Shown: positions 1 to 7,495 of the stretch, piece by piece | Layout of the letters: each line of letters starts with the position of its first letter | Position numbering within the stretch: position 1 is the stretch's first letter | NCBI GenBank assembly: GCA_023397475.1 | Contig: JAEWUD010000038.1 | Location: 1 to 24,478 of the forward strand | Origin: Bacillota bacterium | Lineage (GTDB): Bacteria; Bacillota; Clostridia; Saccharofermentanales; Saccharofermentanaceae | Direction: 5' to 3' | DNA length: 24,478 nt | Position numbers and translations under genes: made by a program | Notes under the pieces: model-generated | What the model saw: only the letters and a program-made list of their open reading frames with translations | Databases searched by the model: none | What the model was told of the DNA's origin: nothing

Positions 1-272
1 CGCTCGATGTGTCCGGCCGGCCGTTTCTTGTGCTTCGCTCGGATTTCGGTTCGGATCGCGTCGGCGGATTCGACACCGAACTCGTTGAGGAATTTTTTCG
101 CGCGGTCGCCTTCAACGCGGGGATCACGCTGCACCTTCGCTGCGAGTATGGCGGCAACGACCACCACAAGATCGAGGCGATGTTCAAGGCCTTCGCGAGG
201 GCTCTTCGCAAGGCGCTCTCGATCGATCCCGAGTTCGCGGATATGATTCCGTCGACGAAGGGTGTTCTGTAA
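1..272 (+). CDS. hisB: Imidazoleglycerol-phosphate dehydratase, C-terminal part (cut by the window edge)
   Basis: Dehydrates imidazole glycerol phosphate to imidazole acetol phosphate in histidine synthesis. The frame is open from base 3 and ends at TAA 270-272, so only about the last 89 residues are present. They include the HisB landmarks FDTELVEEFF, NAGITLH, the metal-binding DHHKIEA segment, FKAFARALR and the family C-terminus IPSTKGVL. The GTG at base 9 is internal and not a start. It is followed after 83 bases by purC. Stand-alone HisB is about 195 residues, so a little over half lies upstream of the window. Confidence 0.96.
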   Translation, partial: LDVSGRPFLVLRSDFGSDRVGGFDTELVEEFFRAVAFNAGITLHLRCEYGGNDHHKIEAMFKAFARALRKALSIDPEFADMIPSTKGVL

Positions 273-355
273 ATCGATAAATTGTTAATAACCCGGCTGG
301 ACCGACACGCGGCAAGGCGGGATTCAACATAGGAAAATAACGGAGGGTTTGAAGG

Positions 356-1240
356 ATGAAGGAGAATGATTTTGACTATATCGAGCTGCCGCTTCTGCTG
401 CGCGGCAAGGTGAGAAATGTGTATGATCTGGGCGATTCGCTCCTGATGATCGCATCCGACCGCATGTCCGCGTTCGACGTCGTGTTCGACGAGCCGATTC
501 CGGATAAGGGCAAGGTTTTGACCTCAATCTCGGCCTTCTGGTTCGAGTATACGAAGGACATCATCCCGAATCACGTGATCTCGACCGACCCGATGGATTT
601 TCCGATGGGTCTGTCCAAATTCGTCGAGCAGCTGAAGGGCCGCTCGATGTGGGTCAAGAAGGTCGACATGCTCCCCTGCGAATGCATCGTCCGCGGTTAT
701 CTCGAGGGCTCCGCGCTCAAGGAATACAAGGCTTCCGGCACGGTCGCCGGCGTTGTGATGCCGGAGGGACTCCGCCAGGGCGACAAGCTCCCGTCCCCGA
801 TGTTCACGCCGTCGACGAAGGCCGACGAGGGACATGATATCAACATCACCTATGAGCAACTCGAAGAGCTGATCGGTGCCGAAGACGCGAGAATGCTCTC
901 CGACGCCGCGCTCACGTTGTATGCCAAGGCGAGCGAATACGCGCTCTCCCGCGGCATCCTTCTCGCGGACACCAAGTTCGAATTCGGTAAGATTGACGGC
1001 GTTCTCACGATTGCCGACGAGATCTTCACACCGGACTCTTCACGTTTCTGGGACTTGGCCGATTACGAACCGGGTCGCGCGCAGAGGAGCTTCGACAAGC
1101 AACCGCTTCGCGACTGGCTCGAGACCCTCGACTGGAACAAGACCTATCCGGCGCCGCACCTGCCGCAGGAGGTCATCGACAAGACTGCCGACCGATACCG
1201 CGCGGCTTATAAGCTTCTGACGGGAAAGGAACTCGAATGA
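356..1240 (+). CDS. purC: SAICAR synthetase, long form
   Basis: Joins CAIR and aspartate with ATP to give SAICAR, the step before AICAR in purine synthesis. It has 294 residues, the long form; Bacillus-type PurC is near 240. Visible are the N-terminal nucleotide-binding stretch (GKVRNVYDLGDSLL, about 17-30, then SDRMSAFD), the first family signature (MLPCECIVRGYLEGSALKEY, about 105-124) and the second (LLADTKFEFGK, about 192-202). An SD sequence (cggaggg) lies 10 bases before the ATG. Its stop overlaps the hisH start in an ATGA, so the two are translationally coupled. Its place inside a his operon is notable because HisH/HisF release AICAR, its downstream product. Confidence 0.97.
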   Translation: MKENDFDYIELPLLLRGKVRNVYDLGDSLLMIASDRMSAFDVVFDEPIPDKGKVLTSISAFWFEYTKDIIPNHVISTDPMDFPMGLSKFVEQLKGRSMWVKKVDMLPCECIVRGYLEGSALKEYKASGTVAGVVMPEGLRQGDKLPSPMFTPSTKADEGHDINITYEQLEELIGAEDARMLSDAALTLYAKASEYALSRGILLADTKFEFGKIDGVLTIADEIFTPDSSRFWDLADYEPGRAQRSFDKQPLRDWLETLDWNKTYPAPHLPQEVIDKTADRYRAAYKLLTGKELE

Positions 1241-1848
1241 TTGCGATCATTGATTACGGGATGGGAAATCTCGGATCCGTAAAAAAGGCGCTGGACTTTA
1301 TCGGCTATGAGAACTGCATCACGGATGATCCCGCGATTGCCGGCAAGGCCGATGCCATGGTTCTTCCGGGTGTCGGCGCGATTTCGCACGCGATGCGTCA
1401 GTTGAGCGAGAAGAAACTCGATCGGGCCGTGAGGGATTTTATCGACAGCGACCGGCCGTTTCTGGGGATTTGCCTGGGCATGCAGATGCTTTTCGAGACA
1501 TCCGATGAATACTGTGAGTCGGGGAATATCGTCACGGGTTTGGGGATCCTGCCCGGCACCGTTCGTCGATTCTCGCCGGCTCCGGGGCTCAAGGTGCCCC
1601 AGATCGGATGGAACCGTCTTGAGAAGGTTTCGAGTTCGACCCTTCGCCAAGGCGATTACGTGTATTTTGTGCACTCCTATTACTGCGATCCCGCCCGCGA
1701 GAGCGATATTGCGGCGTATGCAGATTATGGATTTCTCTATGCGGCGGCGATCGAACGGGACAATGTTCTCGGCATGCAATTCCACCCGGAGAAGAGCGGC
1801 GAGGCGGGACTTGCGATTCTCGATCGCTGGGCGAGGAGGATCGGATGA
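1237..1848 (+). CDS. hisH: Imidazole glycerol phosphate synthase, glutamine amidotransferase subunit
   Basis: Supplies ammonia from glutamine to HisF for ring closure to imidazole glycerol phosphate, releasing AICAR. It has 203 residues, the normal length, and is a class I glutaminase. The nucleophile Cys79 lies in GICLGMQMLF, and the His183/Glu185 pair lies in FHPEKSG. The N-terminus (IAIIDYGMGNLGSV) is typical of HisH. The ATG overlaps the purC stop by four bases and the stop overlaps the hisA start by four bases, so it belongs to one translationally coupled operon. Confidence 0.97.
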   Translation: MIAIIDYGMGNLGSVKKALDFIGYENCITDDPAIAGKADAMVLPGVGAISHAMRQLSEKKLDRAVRDFIDSDRPFLGICLGMQMLFETSDEYCESGNIVTGLGILPGTVRRFSPAPGLKVPQIGWNRLEKVSSSTLRQGDYVYFVHSYYCDPARESDIAAYADYGFLYAAAIERDNVLGMQFHPEKSGEAGLAILDRWARRIG

Positions 1849-2558
1849 TTATTTACCCTGCCGTAGACCTGTTGGACGGAAAGTGTGTCCGGCTCTCACA
1901 GGGCCGTTATGATCAAGTGACTGTCTATTATGATAATCCGCTCGAGGCGGCGATGAAGTTTGTCGAAGCCGGCTCCGAATGGATCCATGTCGTCGATCTG
2001 AATGCCGCGAAGACCGGAATCCCCGAGAACCAGGGGATACTCCGGGAGATTGCCAAGAAGACAGGACTCAAAGTGCAGACGGGCGGCGGCATTCGAACGC
2101 TCGATACGCTGGAGACACTGATTGAAGAGTTTGGCGTCTCTCGCTGTGTGATCGGCACGTCGGCGATTCGTGATCGCGCGTTCACCGAGAAAGCGCTGGC
2201 TCGCTACGGTGACAAGATCGCCATCGGTCTCGATGCCAAGAACGGCGAGATTGCCGTTGACGGTTGGACGGAAGGCTCCGGCGTTACTGTCGGCGCTTTT
2301 GCCCTGACGATGAAGAGCATCGGCGCTACGACGATAATTTTCACGGATATTGCCCGCGACGGGATGCTGACAGGACCCGCGGTAGAGGCGACAAAGCGCC
2401 TCGTCGATGAGACGGGACTGTCGGTTATCGCTTCCGGCGGAATCGGGTCCGAAGCGGACCTCGACGCGATCCGCGAGAGCGGCTGTTCCGGCGTCATTGT
2501 CGGCAAAGCGATTTATGAAGGGAAGGTACGGCTCGACGTATGCTTACGAAAAGAATAA
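1845..2558 (+). CDS. hisA: ProFAR isomerase
   Basis: Isomerises ProFAR to PRFAR (Amadori rearrangement), the substrate of HisH/HisF. It is a 237-residue (beta/alpha)8 barrel with the two half-barrel phosphate motifs and the catalytic aspartates Asp8 (PAVDLLDGK) and Asp130 (GLDAKNG). The phosphate loops GGGIRT (about 80-85) and ASGGIGS near the C-terminus are present. The start overlaps hisH by four bases and the end overlaps hisF by 19 bases. The segment TDIARDGML is the HisA hallmark and separates it from HisF. Confidence 0.97.
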   Translation: MIIYPAVDLLDGKCVRLSQGRYDQVTVYYDNPLEAAMKFVEAGSEWIHVVDLNAAKTGIPENQGILREIAKKTGLKVQTGGGIRTLDTLETLIEEFGVSRCVIGTSAIRDRAFTEKALARYGDKIAIGLDAKNGEIAVDGWTEGSGVTVGAFALTMKSIGATTIIFTDIARDGMLTGPAVEATKRLVDETGLSVIASGGIGSEADLDAIRESGCSGVIVGKAIYEGKVRLDVCLRKE

Positions 2559-3655
2559 TTCCCTGTCTCGACATTAAGGACGGCCGCGTCGTGAAGGGCG
2601 TGAACTTTCTCTCCTTGCGTGACGCCGGAGATCCGGTGGAAATTGCCAAAGGATACAATCTCTCCGGTGCGGACGAACTGGTGTTCCTCGACATCACGGC
2701 GACTCTCGAAGCCCGAGGAACCGTCATCGATATGGTTCGACGCGTCGCGGAACAGGTGTTCATCCCCTTTACCGTCGGCGGAGGGATCCGCACCGTGGAA
2801 GACATTCGCGAGATGTTGACGGCCGGTGCCGACAAGGTATCCCTCAATTCGGCCGCGGTGAAGAACAAGGAGCTTGTCCGGGAAGCCGCGGCTCGCTTCG
2901 GTTCGCAGTGCGTCGTCATCGCGATCGATGTGAAGAAGAGATCCGAAGGCATTTCCGATGCGTTTCCGAGTGGATATGAGGTCTTCGTTGCCGGAGGAAC
3001 CATTCCGACGGGACTTGACGCGGTGTCCTGGGCCCGAGAGGTTGAGAGCCTCGGCGCAGGAGAGATTCTGCTGACGAGCATGGATAAGGACGGGACAAAA
3101 TCCGGCTACGAGAACGTGATCACGCGTTTGATCGCGGATGCCTTAAACATTCCCGTGATTGCTTCCGGCGGCGCGGGTTCGATGGAGCATTTCTATGACG
3201 GAATTCTCGACGGAGGGGCGGATGCTGTTCTGGCCGCAAGTCTTTTCCACTTCGGAGAGATTCAGATCCGTGACCTGAAGGCATACCTGTATAATCGCGG
3301 AATTCCCGTGCGCATGGTACAGCCGGAGCTGGTTCGCTGGCAGCGGATGAAGAAGGACGCGCAGGGCCTTGTCCCGGCCATCGTCGTAGAGGATTCGACC
3401 AAGGATGTGCTGATGCTGGCGTATATGGATTTCGAAGCCTTCGAGAAAACATTGACGACGGGCATCATGCACTACCATTCCCGCAGCCGCGGCACTCTCT
3501 GGAAAAAGGGTGAGACCAGCGGTCATTACCAGCATGTTCGATCGGCGCGCATTGACTGCGACCTCGATACTCTGCTATTCTTTGTCGATCAGGACGGCGC
3601 TGCGTGCCATACTGGCGAACACAGCTGCTTCTTCCGTTCGGTCGACGAGATCTGA
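2540..3655 (+). CDS. hisFI: HisF-HisI fusion: IGP synthase cyclase subunit joined to phosphoribosyl-AMP cyclohydrolase
   Basis: One 371-residue open frame carries two histidine enzymes. Residues 1 to about 255 are HisF, a barrel that makes IGP and AICAR from PRFAR and ammonia, with catalytic Asp11 (PCLDIKDGR) and Asp130 (IAIDVKK) and the loop TVGGGIRT. Residues about 262-371 are HisI, which opens the ring of phosphoribosyl-AMP. It shows HYHSRSRGTLWKKGETSG, the metal site DCDLD (339-343) and the cysteines C356 and C363 in ACHTGEHSC. No stop or start codon separates the domains, and the linker is only about 10 residues. HisE is separate downstream, whereas many bacteria fuse HisI to HisE. The start overlaps hisA by 19 bases. 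Confidence 0.95.
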   Translation: MLTKRIIPCLDIKDGRVVKGVNFLSLRDAGDPVEIAKGYNLSGADELVFLDITATLEARGTVIDMVRRVAEQVFIPFTVGGGIRTVEDIREMLTAGADKVSLNSAAVKNKELVREAAARFGSQCVVIAIDVKKRSEGISDAFPSGYEVFVAGGTIPTGLDAVSWAREVESLGAGEILLTSMDKDGTKSGYENVITRLIADALNIPVIASGGAGSMEHFYDGILDGGADAVLAASLFHFGEIQIRDLKAYLYNRGIPVRMVQPELVRWQRMKKDAQGLVPAIVVEDSTKDVLMLAYMDFEAFEKTLTTGIMHYHSRSRGTLWKKGETSGHYQHVRSARIDCDLDTLLFFVDQDGAACHTGEHSCFFRSVDEI

Positions 3656-3721
3656 ACTGCGGAGGGAAGAGTTCCAAGGTGAATGATAAGCAAACACACA
3701 TAAAGAAGTGGGGGAGCCGCA

Positions 3722-4012
3722 ATGGAGACGAATCAACCGGATATTATATCTGAACTGTATACTTTGATCCTCGGACGAATGGAGAACCCTGTCGAGGGGT
3801 CGTACACGAATTATCTTCTCTCCAAGGGAACGGATAAGATCTGTAAGAAGGTCGGCGAAGAGGCTTTTGAGGTTGTCATCGCTGCCGCGGGAGACCGGCG
3901 CGAAGATATGATCTATGAGTTGGCCGATCTCCAGTATCATTTACTGGTCCTGATGGCGCACAAGGGGATCACGCCGGAGGATGTATCCGAGGAGCTCAAG
4001 AAGCGCAGATAA
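3722..4012 (+). CDS. hisE: Phosphoribosyl-ATP pyrophosphatase
   Basis: Hydrolyses phosphoribosyl-ATP to phosphoribosyl-AMP, the second step of histidine synthesis. It has 96 residues, the normal size for stand-alone HisE. The signature DKICKKVGEEAFEVVIAA carries the Mg-binding glutamates of the all-alpha MazG-like fold, followed by YELADLQYHLLVLM. An SD sequence (gggggag) sits 8-9 bases before the ATG. A 66-base gap separates it from hisFI, the only appreciable gap between hisH and the end of the operon. It is the last recognisable his gene in the window. Confidence 0.95.
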   Translation: METNQPDIISELYTLILGRMENPVEGSYTNYLLSKGTDKICKKVGEEAFEVVIAAAGDRREDMIYELADLQYHLLVLMAHKGITPEDVSEELKKRR

Positions 4013-4042
4013 ACCCGTCTCTCGCGGGATTTATGTGTTTTT
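4011..4042 (+). terminator. Possible weak terminator after hisE
   Basis: The arms aaacccg and cgggattt can pair over 7 bp with one bulge around a 7-base loop, and the run gttttt follows. It overlaps the hisE stop codon. The stem is short. A perfect 16-base palindrome (tttt-cgcgcgcg-aaaa) lies at 4039-4054 but has the T and A runs on the wrong sides for a terminator. Confidence 0.4.
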
Positions 4043-4139
4043 CGCGCGCGAAAAGTCCGGCCGGAAGTGTATTTCGCGAAGTGTAACGCGCGGTCGGATC
4101 AAATCCTTTGGAATTCCCAAGGATTTTCGCCGGAATCGT

Positions 4140-4169
4140 TTGACAAAAGAAGCGGGTCTGTGGTAAACT
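4140..4169 (+). promoter_or_regulatory. Sigma-A type promoter for rpmG-secE-nusG
   Basis: TTGACA (4140-4145) is a perfect -35 box, followed by an 18-base spacer and TAAACT (4164-4169). It lies 80 bases upstream of rpmG and is the first strong promoter after the his operon. The leader contains a T-rich run (4194-4201). Confidence 0.75.
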
Positions 4170-4248
4170 TTCGTTTGCTATCGCCGCAAGGTCTTTTTTT
4201 TATGCGCAAACTGGCATCTGTGGGATGCCGATTATGGAGGTGTTCAAC

Positions 4249-4416
4249 ATGGCTAGCAAGGCAGGCGCACGGGACAAGCTGACAATGGCTTGTGAGGAGT
4301 GCAAACAGAGAAATTACCAGACCTACAAGAACAAGAAGAATAACCCGGACAGACTTGAACTCAAGAAGTATTGCCGATTCTGCCGCAAGCACACGAACCA
4401 TAAAGAGACGAAGTAA
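4249..4416 (+). CDS. rpmG: 50S ribosomal protein L33, zinc-binding type
   Basis: A small protein of the large ribosomal subunit, 55 residues. Four cysteines in two CxxC pairs (CEEC and CRFC) mark the zinc-ribbon (C+) form. I chose the ATG at 4249 because ggagg lies seven bases before it and the protein then begins MASKAGARDKL, as in the family. The in-frame ATGs at 4225 and 4234 lack an SD and would add non-homologous residues. It lies in the usual place before secE. Confidence 0.95.
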   Translation: MASKAGARDKLTMACEECKQRNYQTYKNKKNNPDRLELKKYCRFCRKHTNHKETK

Positions 4417-4464
4417 TCCCTTTGTTCTTTCTTGTGGATTACCTTAGTGAGAGGGTTGTGACCT

Positions 4465-4833
4465 ATGTCAGAGAAGAAGAGCGAGAATGCAGTAGTTGCT
4501 TTTTTCCGTAAGATCGTGAAGCCCTTCGGTGTTATTCCGCGCCGTTTTAACGAGGTGCGTCATGAGCTGAAGCGCGTGATCTGGCCGACCAAGGAGAAGA
4601 TGATTCAGCTGTCGGCTGTCGTACTGACGGTCATTCTGGCAGCGGCGGTGTTCCTCTCGGTCATCGAGAAGGGCACGAACTGGATCCTTGAACAGGTTGG
4701 TTTCTACGAACAGGTTAAGGAGACGACGGCGACGACGCTTGCGGTTCCTTCGGAGACTGTGGCCGCGACAACGGCCGCCACGACAGTCGCTGATACAACG
4801 ACGGCGACTTCCGCTGATGTGACAGCGTCGTGA
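4465..4833 (+). CDS. secE: Preprotein translocase subunit SecE with an unusual Thr/Ala-rich tail
   Basis: Essential membrane subunit of the SecYEG channel. It has 122 residues, where single-span SecE is usually 60-75. The amphipathic segment EVRHELKRVIWPTKEKM (about 30-46) and the membrane helix after it (about 47-68) are typical. The last 35-40 residues are almost only Thr, Ala, Val and Ser, with no family counterpart that I know. In a single-span SecE with the N-terminus inside, this tail would be outside the cell. SD gagagg lies upstream. It is followed by nusG, the standard order. Confidence 0.93.
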   Translation: MSEKKSENAVVAFFRKIVKPFGVIPRRFNEVRHELKRVIWPTKEKMIQLSAVVLTVILAAAVFLSVIEKGTNWILEQVGFYEQVKETTATTLAVPSETVAATTAATTVADTTTATSADVTAS

Positions 4834-4878
4834 GGACTCGTTCACGAATGAACGCAAGAGAATGAGGAGCGCATAAGA

Positions 4879-5418
4879 ATGGCTGAAGAACATAACTCCA
4901 AAGAAGCGAAGTGGTATGTCATCCATACCTATTCCGGTTATGAGAACAAGGTCAAGACAACGCTCGAGACCGTTATCGAGAATCGCGGACTTCATGAGAT
5001 GATTCAGGAAGTCTCTGTTCCGATGGAGGAACAGATCGAGGTCAAGGACGGCAAGAAGAAAGTCGCGATGAAGAAGATTTATCCCGGCTATGTCCTCGTC
5101 AAGATGGTTTATACCGAGGAGATCTGGTACATCGTTCGCAATACCCGCGGTGTCACCGGTTTCGTAGGCCCGAACTCCAACCGCCCGATTCCCTTGTCCG
5201 ATGAGGAGCTTATGCTCATGGGACTCGAGTCGAACTGGGCTCCGACCGTCGACTACACGATCGGCGATTCGGTCAAGTTGATTTCCGGACCCTTCGCCGA
5301 TTGCATCGGCATTGTCGAGGCGATGAACCTCGAGAAGCACATGGTTCGCGTACGCATTTCGATGTTCGGCCGTGAGACACCGATCGAACTGGATTTCGCG
5401 CAAGTGATCCGCACCTAA
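4879..5418 (+). CDS. nusG: Transcription elongation/termination factor NusG
   Basis: Binds RNA polymerase and modulates pausing, and couples transcription to ribosomes or Rho. It has 179 residues. The NGN domain spans about 11-115 (KWYVIHTYSGYENKV near the start, IYPGYVLVKM at 67-76, TRGVTGFVG). A KOW domain lies at about 127-179, with GDSVKLISGPFADCIGIVE at 129-147. SD gaggag sits about nine bases before the ATG. It is in the conserved secE-nusG-rplK order. Confidence 0.97.
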   Translation: MAEEHNSKEAKWYVIHTYSGYENKVKTTLETVIENRGLHEMIQEVSVPMEEQIEVKDGKKKVAMKKIYPGYVLVKMVYTEEIWYIVRNTRGVTGFVGPNSNRPIPLSDEELMLMGLESNWAPTVDYTIGDSVKLISGPFADCIGIVEAMNLEKHMVRVRISMFGRETPIELDFAQVIRT

Positions 5419-5431
5419 GATCCGCTTATCC

Positions 5432-5483
5432 CGCCGGTTTCGCCGGCGTACCATAGACAAAGTGGCGACGGATAAGGCGCCAC
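5432..5483 (+). promoter_or_regulatory. Two hairpins in the nusG-rplK gap
   Basis: Hairpin 1 has cgccgg (5432-5437) pairing with ccggcg (5443-5448) around a 5-base loop. Hairpin 2 has gtggcg (5462-5467) pairing with cgccac (5478-5483). Neither is followed by a T run, so they are not ordinary terminators. The L11 leader is where L1 protein represses this operon in other bacteria, so a leader role is possible, but I cannot recognise an L1 site. Confidence 0.4.
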
Positions 5484-5512
5484 GAAGCAACATTTTTGGG
5501 AGGTGGCCGCAT

Positions 5513-5941
5513 ATGGCAAAGAAAGTCACAGGGTATGTTAAGTTACAGATACCCGCAGGCAAAGCAACGCCAGCACCGCCGGTAGGACCAGCCCTTGGAC
5601 AGCACGGTGTTAACATCGCGCAGTTTGTCAAGGAATTCAATGAGAGAACAGCCAAGGACGTCGGACTGATTATTCCGGTAATCATCACGATTTTCGCTGA
5701 CAGAACCTATTCTTTCATTACGAAGACTCCTCCGGTACCTGTTTTGCTGAAGAAGGCATGCAACATTGAGAGTGGTTCGGGTAAGCCCAACAAGGACAAG
5801 GTCGCGAAGATTCCTTTCTCCGAGTGCAGAAAGATCGCGCAGCTGAAGATTGTTGACACGAACGCTTCCGACGTTGAAGCTTGTGCCCGCATGGTCGCAG
5901 GAACCGCACGTAGCATGGGCATCGTAGTTATCGATGACTAA
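5513..5941 (+). CDS. rplK: 50S ribosomal protein L11
   Basis: Binds 23S rRNA at the GTPase-associated centre. It has 142 residues from the ATG at 5513, which follows gggaggtgg at good spacing and gives the family N-terminus MAKKVTGYVKLQIPAG. An in-frame ATG-like extension from 5462 was rejected. Visible are the Pro-rich stretch ATPAPPVGPALGQHGVN (N-terminal domain) and the C-terminal rRNA-binding domain ending in GTARSMGIVV. rplA follows after 20 bases. Confidence 0.97.
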   Translation: MAKKVTGYVKLQIPAGKATPAPPVGPALGQHGVNIAQFVKEFNERTAKDVGLIIPVIITIFADRTYSFITKTPPVPVLLKKACNIESGSGKPNKDKVAKIPFSECRKIAQLKIVDTNASDVEACARMVAGTARSMGIVVIDD

Positions 5942-5961
5942 GTCTGAAGGAGTGTAGAGGA

Positions 5962-6651
5962 ATGAAGAGAGGCAAGAGATATCAGGAGCTCGCAAAGCTC
6001 ATAGACAGATCCGTCTCCTACGACCCCGCAGACGCTATTCGTCTGGTTCAGGAGACAGGTAAGGTGAAGTTCGACGCAATGGTTGAGCTTCATGTCAGAC
6101 TCGGTGTTGACTCCCGTCACGCCGACCAGCAGGTCAGAGGCGCTGTCGTCCTTCCCCACGGAACCGGCCGCACCAAGCGCGTTCTGGTTTTCGCGAAGGG
6201 ACCCAAGGCCGATGAGGCTCTCGCGGCAGGTGCCGAGTTTGTCGGTGCCGAAGACCTCGTAGAGAAGATCACCAAGGAGAACTGGTTCGATTTCGACGTC
6301 GTCGTCGCAACCCCTGACATGATGGGTGTTGTCGGACGCTTAGGTAAGGTCTTAGGTCCGAAGGGCCTGATGCCCAACCCGAAGTCCGGTACGGTTTCGA
6401 TGGACGTCACCAAGGCGATCAATGACATCAAGGCCGGTAAGATCGAGTATCGTCTCGACAAGACCAACATCATCCACTGCCCGATCGGCAAGGTATCGTT
6501 CGGCCAGGAGAAGCTTGAAGAGAACTTCAAGGTGATCATGGACGCGATCATTAAGGCAAAGCCTGCCGCCGCGAAGGGTCAGTATCTGAAGAATGTTTCG
6601 CTCGCTTCGACAATGGGCCCTGGCATCCGTGTGAACGGCGCTAAGCTCTAA
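5962..6651 (+). CDS. rplA: 50S ribosomal protein L1
   Basis: Forms the L1 stalk and is the usual translational repressor of its own operon. It has 229 residues, the normal length. Characteristic parts are FDAMVELHVRLGVD near 33-50, VLPHGTGRTKRVLVFA, and GRLGKVLGPKGLMPNPKSGTV (about 126-146), the most conserved L1 segment. SD aaggag sits upstream. It is co-transcribed with rplK. Confidence 0.97.
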   Translation: MKRGKRYQELAKLIDRSVSYDPADAIRLVQETGKVKFDAMVELHVRLGVDSRHADQQVRGAVVLPHGTGRTKRVLVFAKGPKADEALAAGAEFVGAEDLVEKITKENWFDFDVVVATPDMMGVVGRLGKVLGPKGLMPNPKSGTVSMDVTKAINDIKAGKIEYRLDKTNIIHCPIGKVSFGQEKLEENFKVIMDAIIKAKPAAAKGQYLKNVSLASTMGPGIRVNGAKL

Positions 6652-6669
6652 TCGACGACCGGGACGCTC

Positions 6670-6690
6670 GTTACGGCGCAACGCCGTAAC
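6670..6690 (+). other. Perfect 9-bp hairpin after rplA
   Basis: gttacggcg (6670-6678) pairs exactly with cgccgtaac (6682-6690) around a CAA loop. No T run follows, so it is not a clear Rho-independent terminator. It may be an RNA-stability element or part of the rplJ leader; a related string (gtaacgccgt) recurs at 6752-6761. Confidence 0.55.
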
Positions 6691-6699
6691 ACGTACAAG

Positions 6700-6856
6700 T
6701 AAATAACCAGTGTGCCAGAGACAGCAGGATGTCCAATAGGACGATAAACGGGTAACGCCGTCCCGCCGAGGTGTGAGTTTTTCGAGTAAAGTTCCTCGAT
6801 GGGACCTGAATCGATCAAGCTACCCCTCGGACCGTCAAGGCACGAGGGGTATTTTT
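6700..6856 (+). promoter_or_regulatory. Ribosomal protein L10 leader with attenuator hairpin
   Basis: The stretch ccagagacagcagg (6714-6727), later cccgccgaggtgtgag (6762-6777), matches the conserved core of the Firmicutes L10 leader, where L10(L12)4 binds its own mRNA. The leader ends in a strong hairpin: tacccctcg (6821-6829) pairs over 9 bp with cgaggggta (6843-6851), followed by ttttt (6852-6856). The layout implies attenuation of rplJ-rplL transcription when L10-L12 is in excess. rplJ begins 24 bases after the T run. Confidence 0.85.
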
Positions 6857-6880
6857 ATCGCGAAAAAAGGAGGTGTCATT

Positions 6881-7432
6881 ATGCCAAGTAAGAAGATCTT
6901 AGAAGCAAAGCAGGGAGTTGTCTCCTCTTTGGTTACCGAGTTCAAGGAAGCGAAGTCCTTCGTTTTCGCGGATGCGAGAGGACTTACGGTTCTTCAGGAT
7001 ACAGCCATGCGTGCTGATCTGCGCAAGAACAACGTGAGCTATCAGGTAATCAAGAACACAACACTTCAGCTCGTTTTCAAGGACCTTGGAATCGAGGGTC
7101 TTGAGGATGTGTTCAAGGGACCTACGGCTATCGCGTTTTCGAAAGAAGACATGATTGCTCCGGCCAAGTTCATGAAGCAGTATGCTGATAAGCACGACAA
7201 GCTTAACCTGAAGGGCGGTGTTCTTGAGGGTAAGGCAATTTCGATCGACGATGTCAATGCTCTTGCGAGCATCCCGTCCAAGGAAGTGCTCTACGGACAG
7301 ATTGTCTACGGACTTATTTCTCCGATCACCAAGCTTGCTATGCTGCTTAACGCTATCGTTGAGAAGGCAGAAGCACAGGGCGCAACAACCGCTGCTGCGG
7401 TCGTCGCATCCACATCCGAAGCCGCTGAGTAA
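6881..7432 (+). CDS. rplJ: 50S ribosomal protein L10
   Basis: Anchors the L7/L12 stalk to 23S rRNA and autoregulates through the leader just upstream. It has 183 residues from the ATG at 6881, preceded by aaggaggtg. The N-terminal RNA-binding domain includes FADARGLTVLQ and LRKNNVSYQVIKNT. The C-terminal helix (SPITKLAMLLNAIVEKAEAQ) binds L12 dimers, and a short Ala/Thr/Ser-rich tail follows. The longer frame beginning at 6773 runs through the attenuator and is rejected. Confidence 0.97.
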   Translation: MPSKKILEAKQGVVSSLVTEFKEAKSFVFADARGLTVLQDTAMRADLRKNNVSYQVIKNTTLQLVFKDLGIEGLEDVFKGPTAIAFSKEDMIAPAKFMKQYADKHDKLNLKGGVLEGKAISIDDVNALASIPSKEVLYGQIVYGLISPITKLAMLLNAIVEKAEAQGATTAAAVVASTSEAAE

Positions 7433-7495
7433 TTCGGCATTATTCTACAAAAACAAGTGCCGAATGTTCGGCGACTACAATGGAGGTAAATTACA

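Noticed and set aside
4039..4054. A strong terminator at the 16-base palindrome after hisE
   Set aside because: The T run precedes and the A run follows the G+C core, the reverse of what a terminator on either strand needs.
5462..5512. Upstream start for rplK adding 17 residues
   Set aside because: The added residues are not part of L11, and the ATG at 5513 has a strong SD at good spacing.
4468..5688. A 406-codon open frame on the minus strand over secE, nusG and rplK
   Set aside because: It is antisense to three well-conserved genes, has no recognisable product, and is explained by their codon bias.
6773..6880. Upstream start for rplJ
   Set aside because: It would run through the attenuator hairpin, and the ATG at 6881 has aaggaggtg directly before it.
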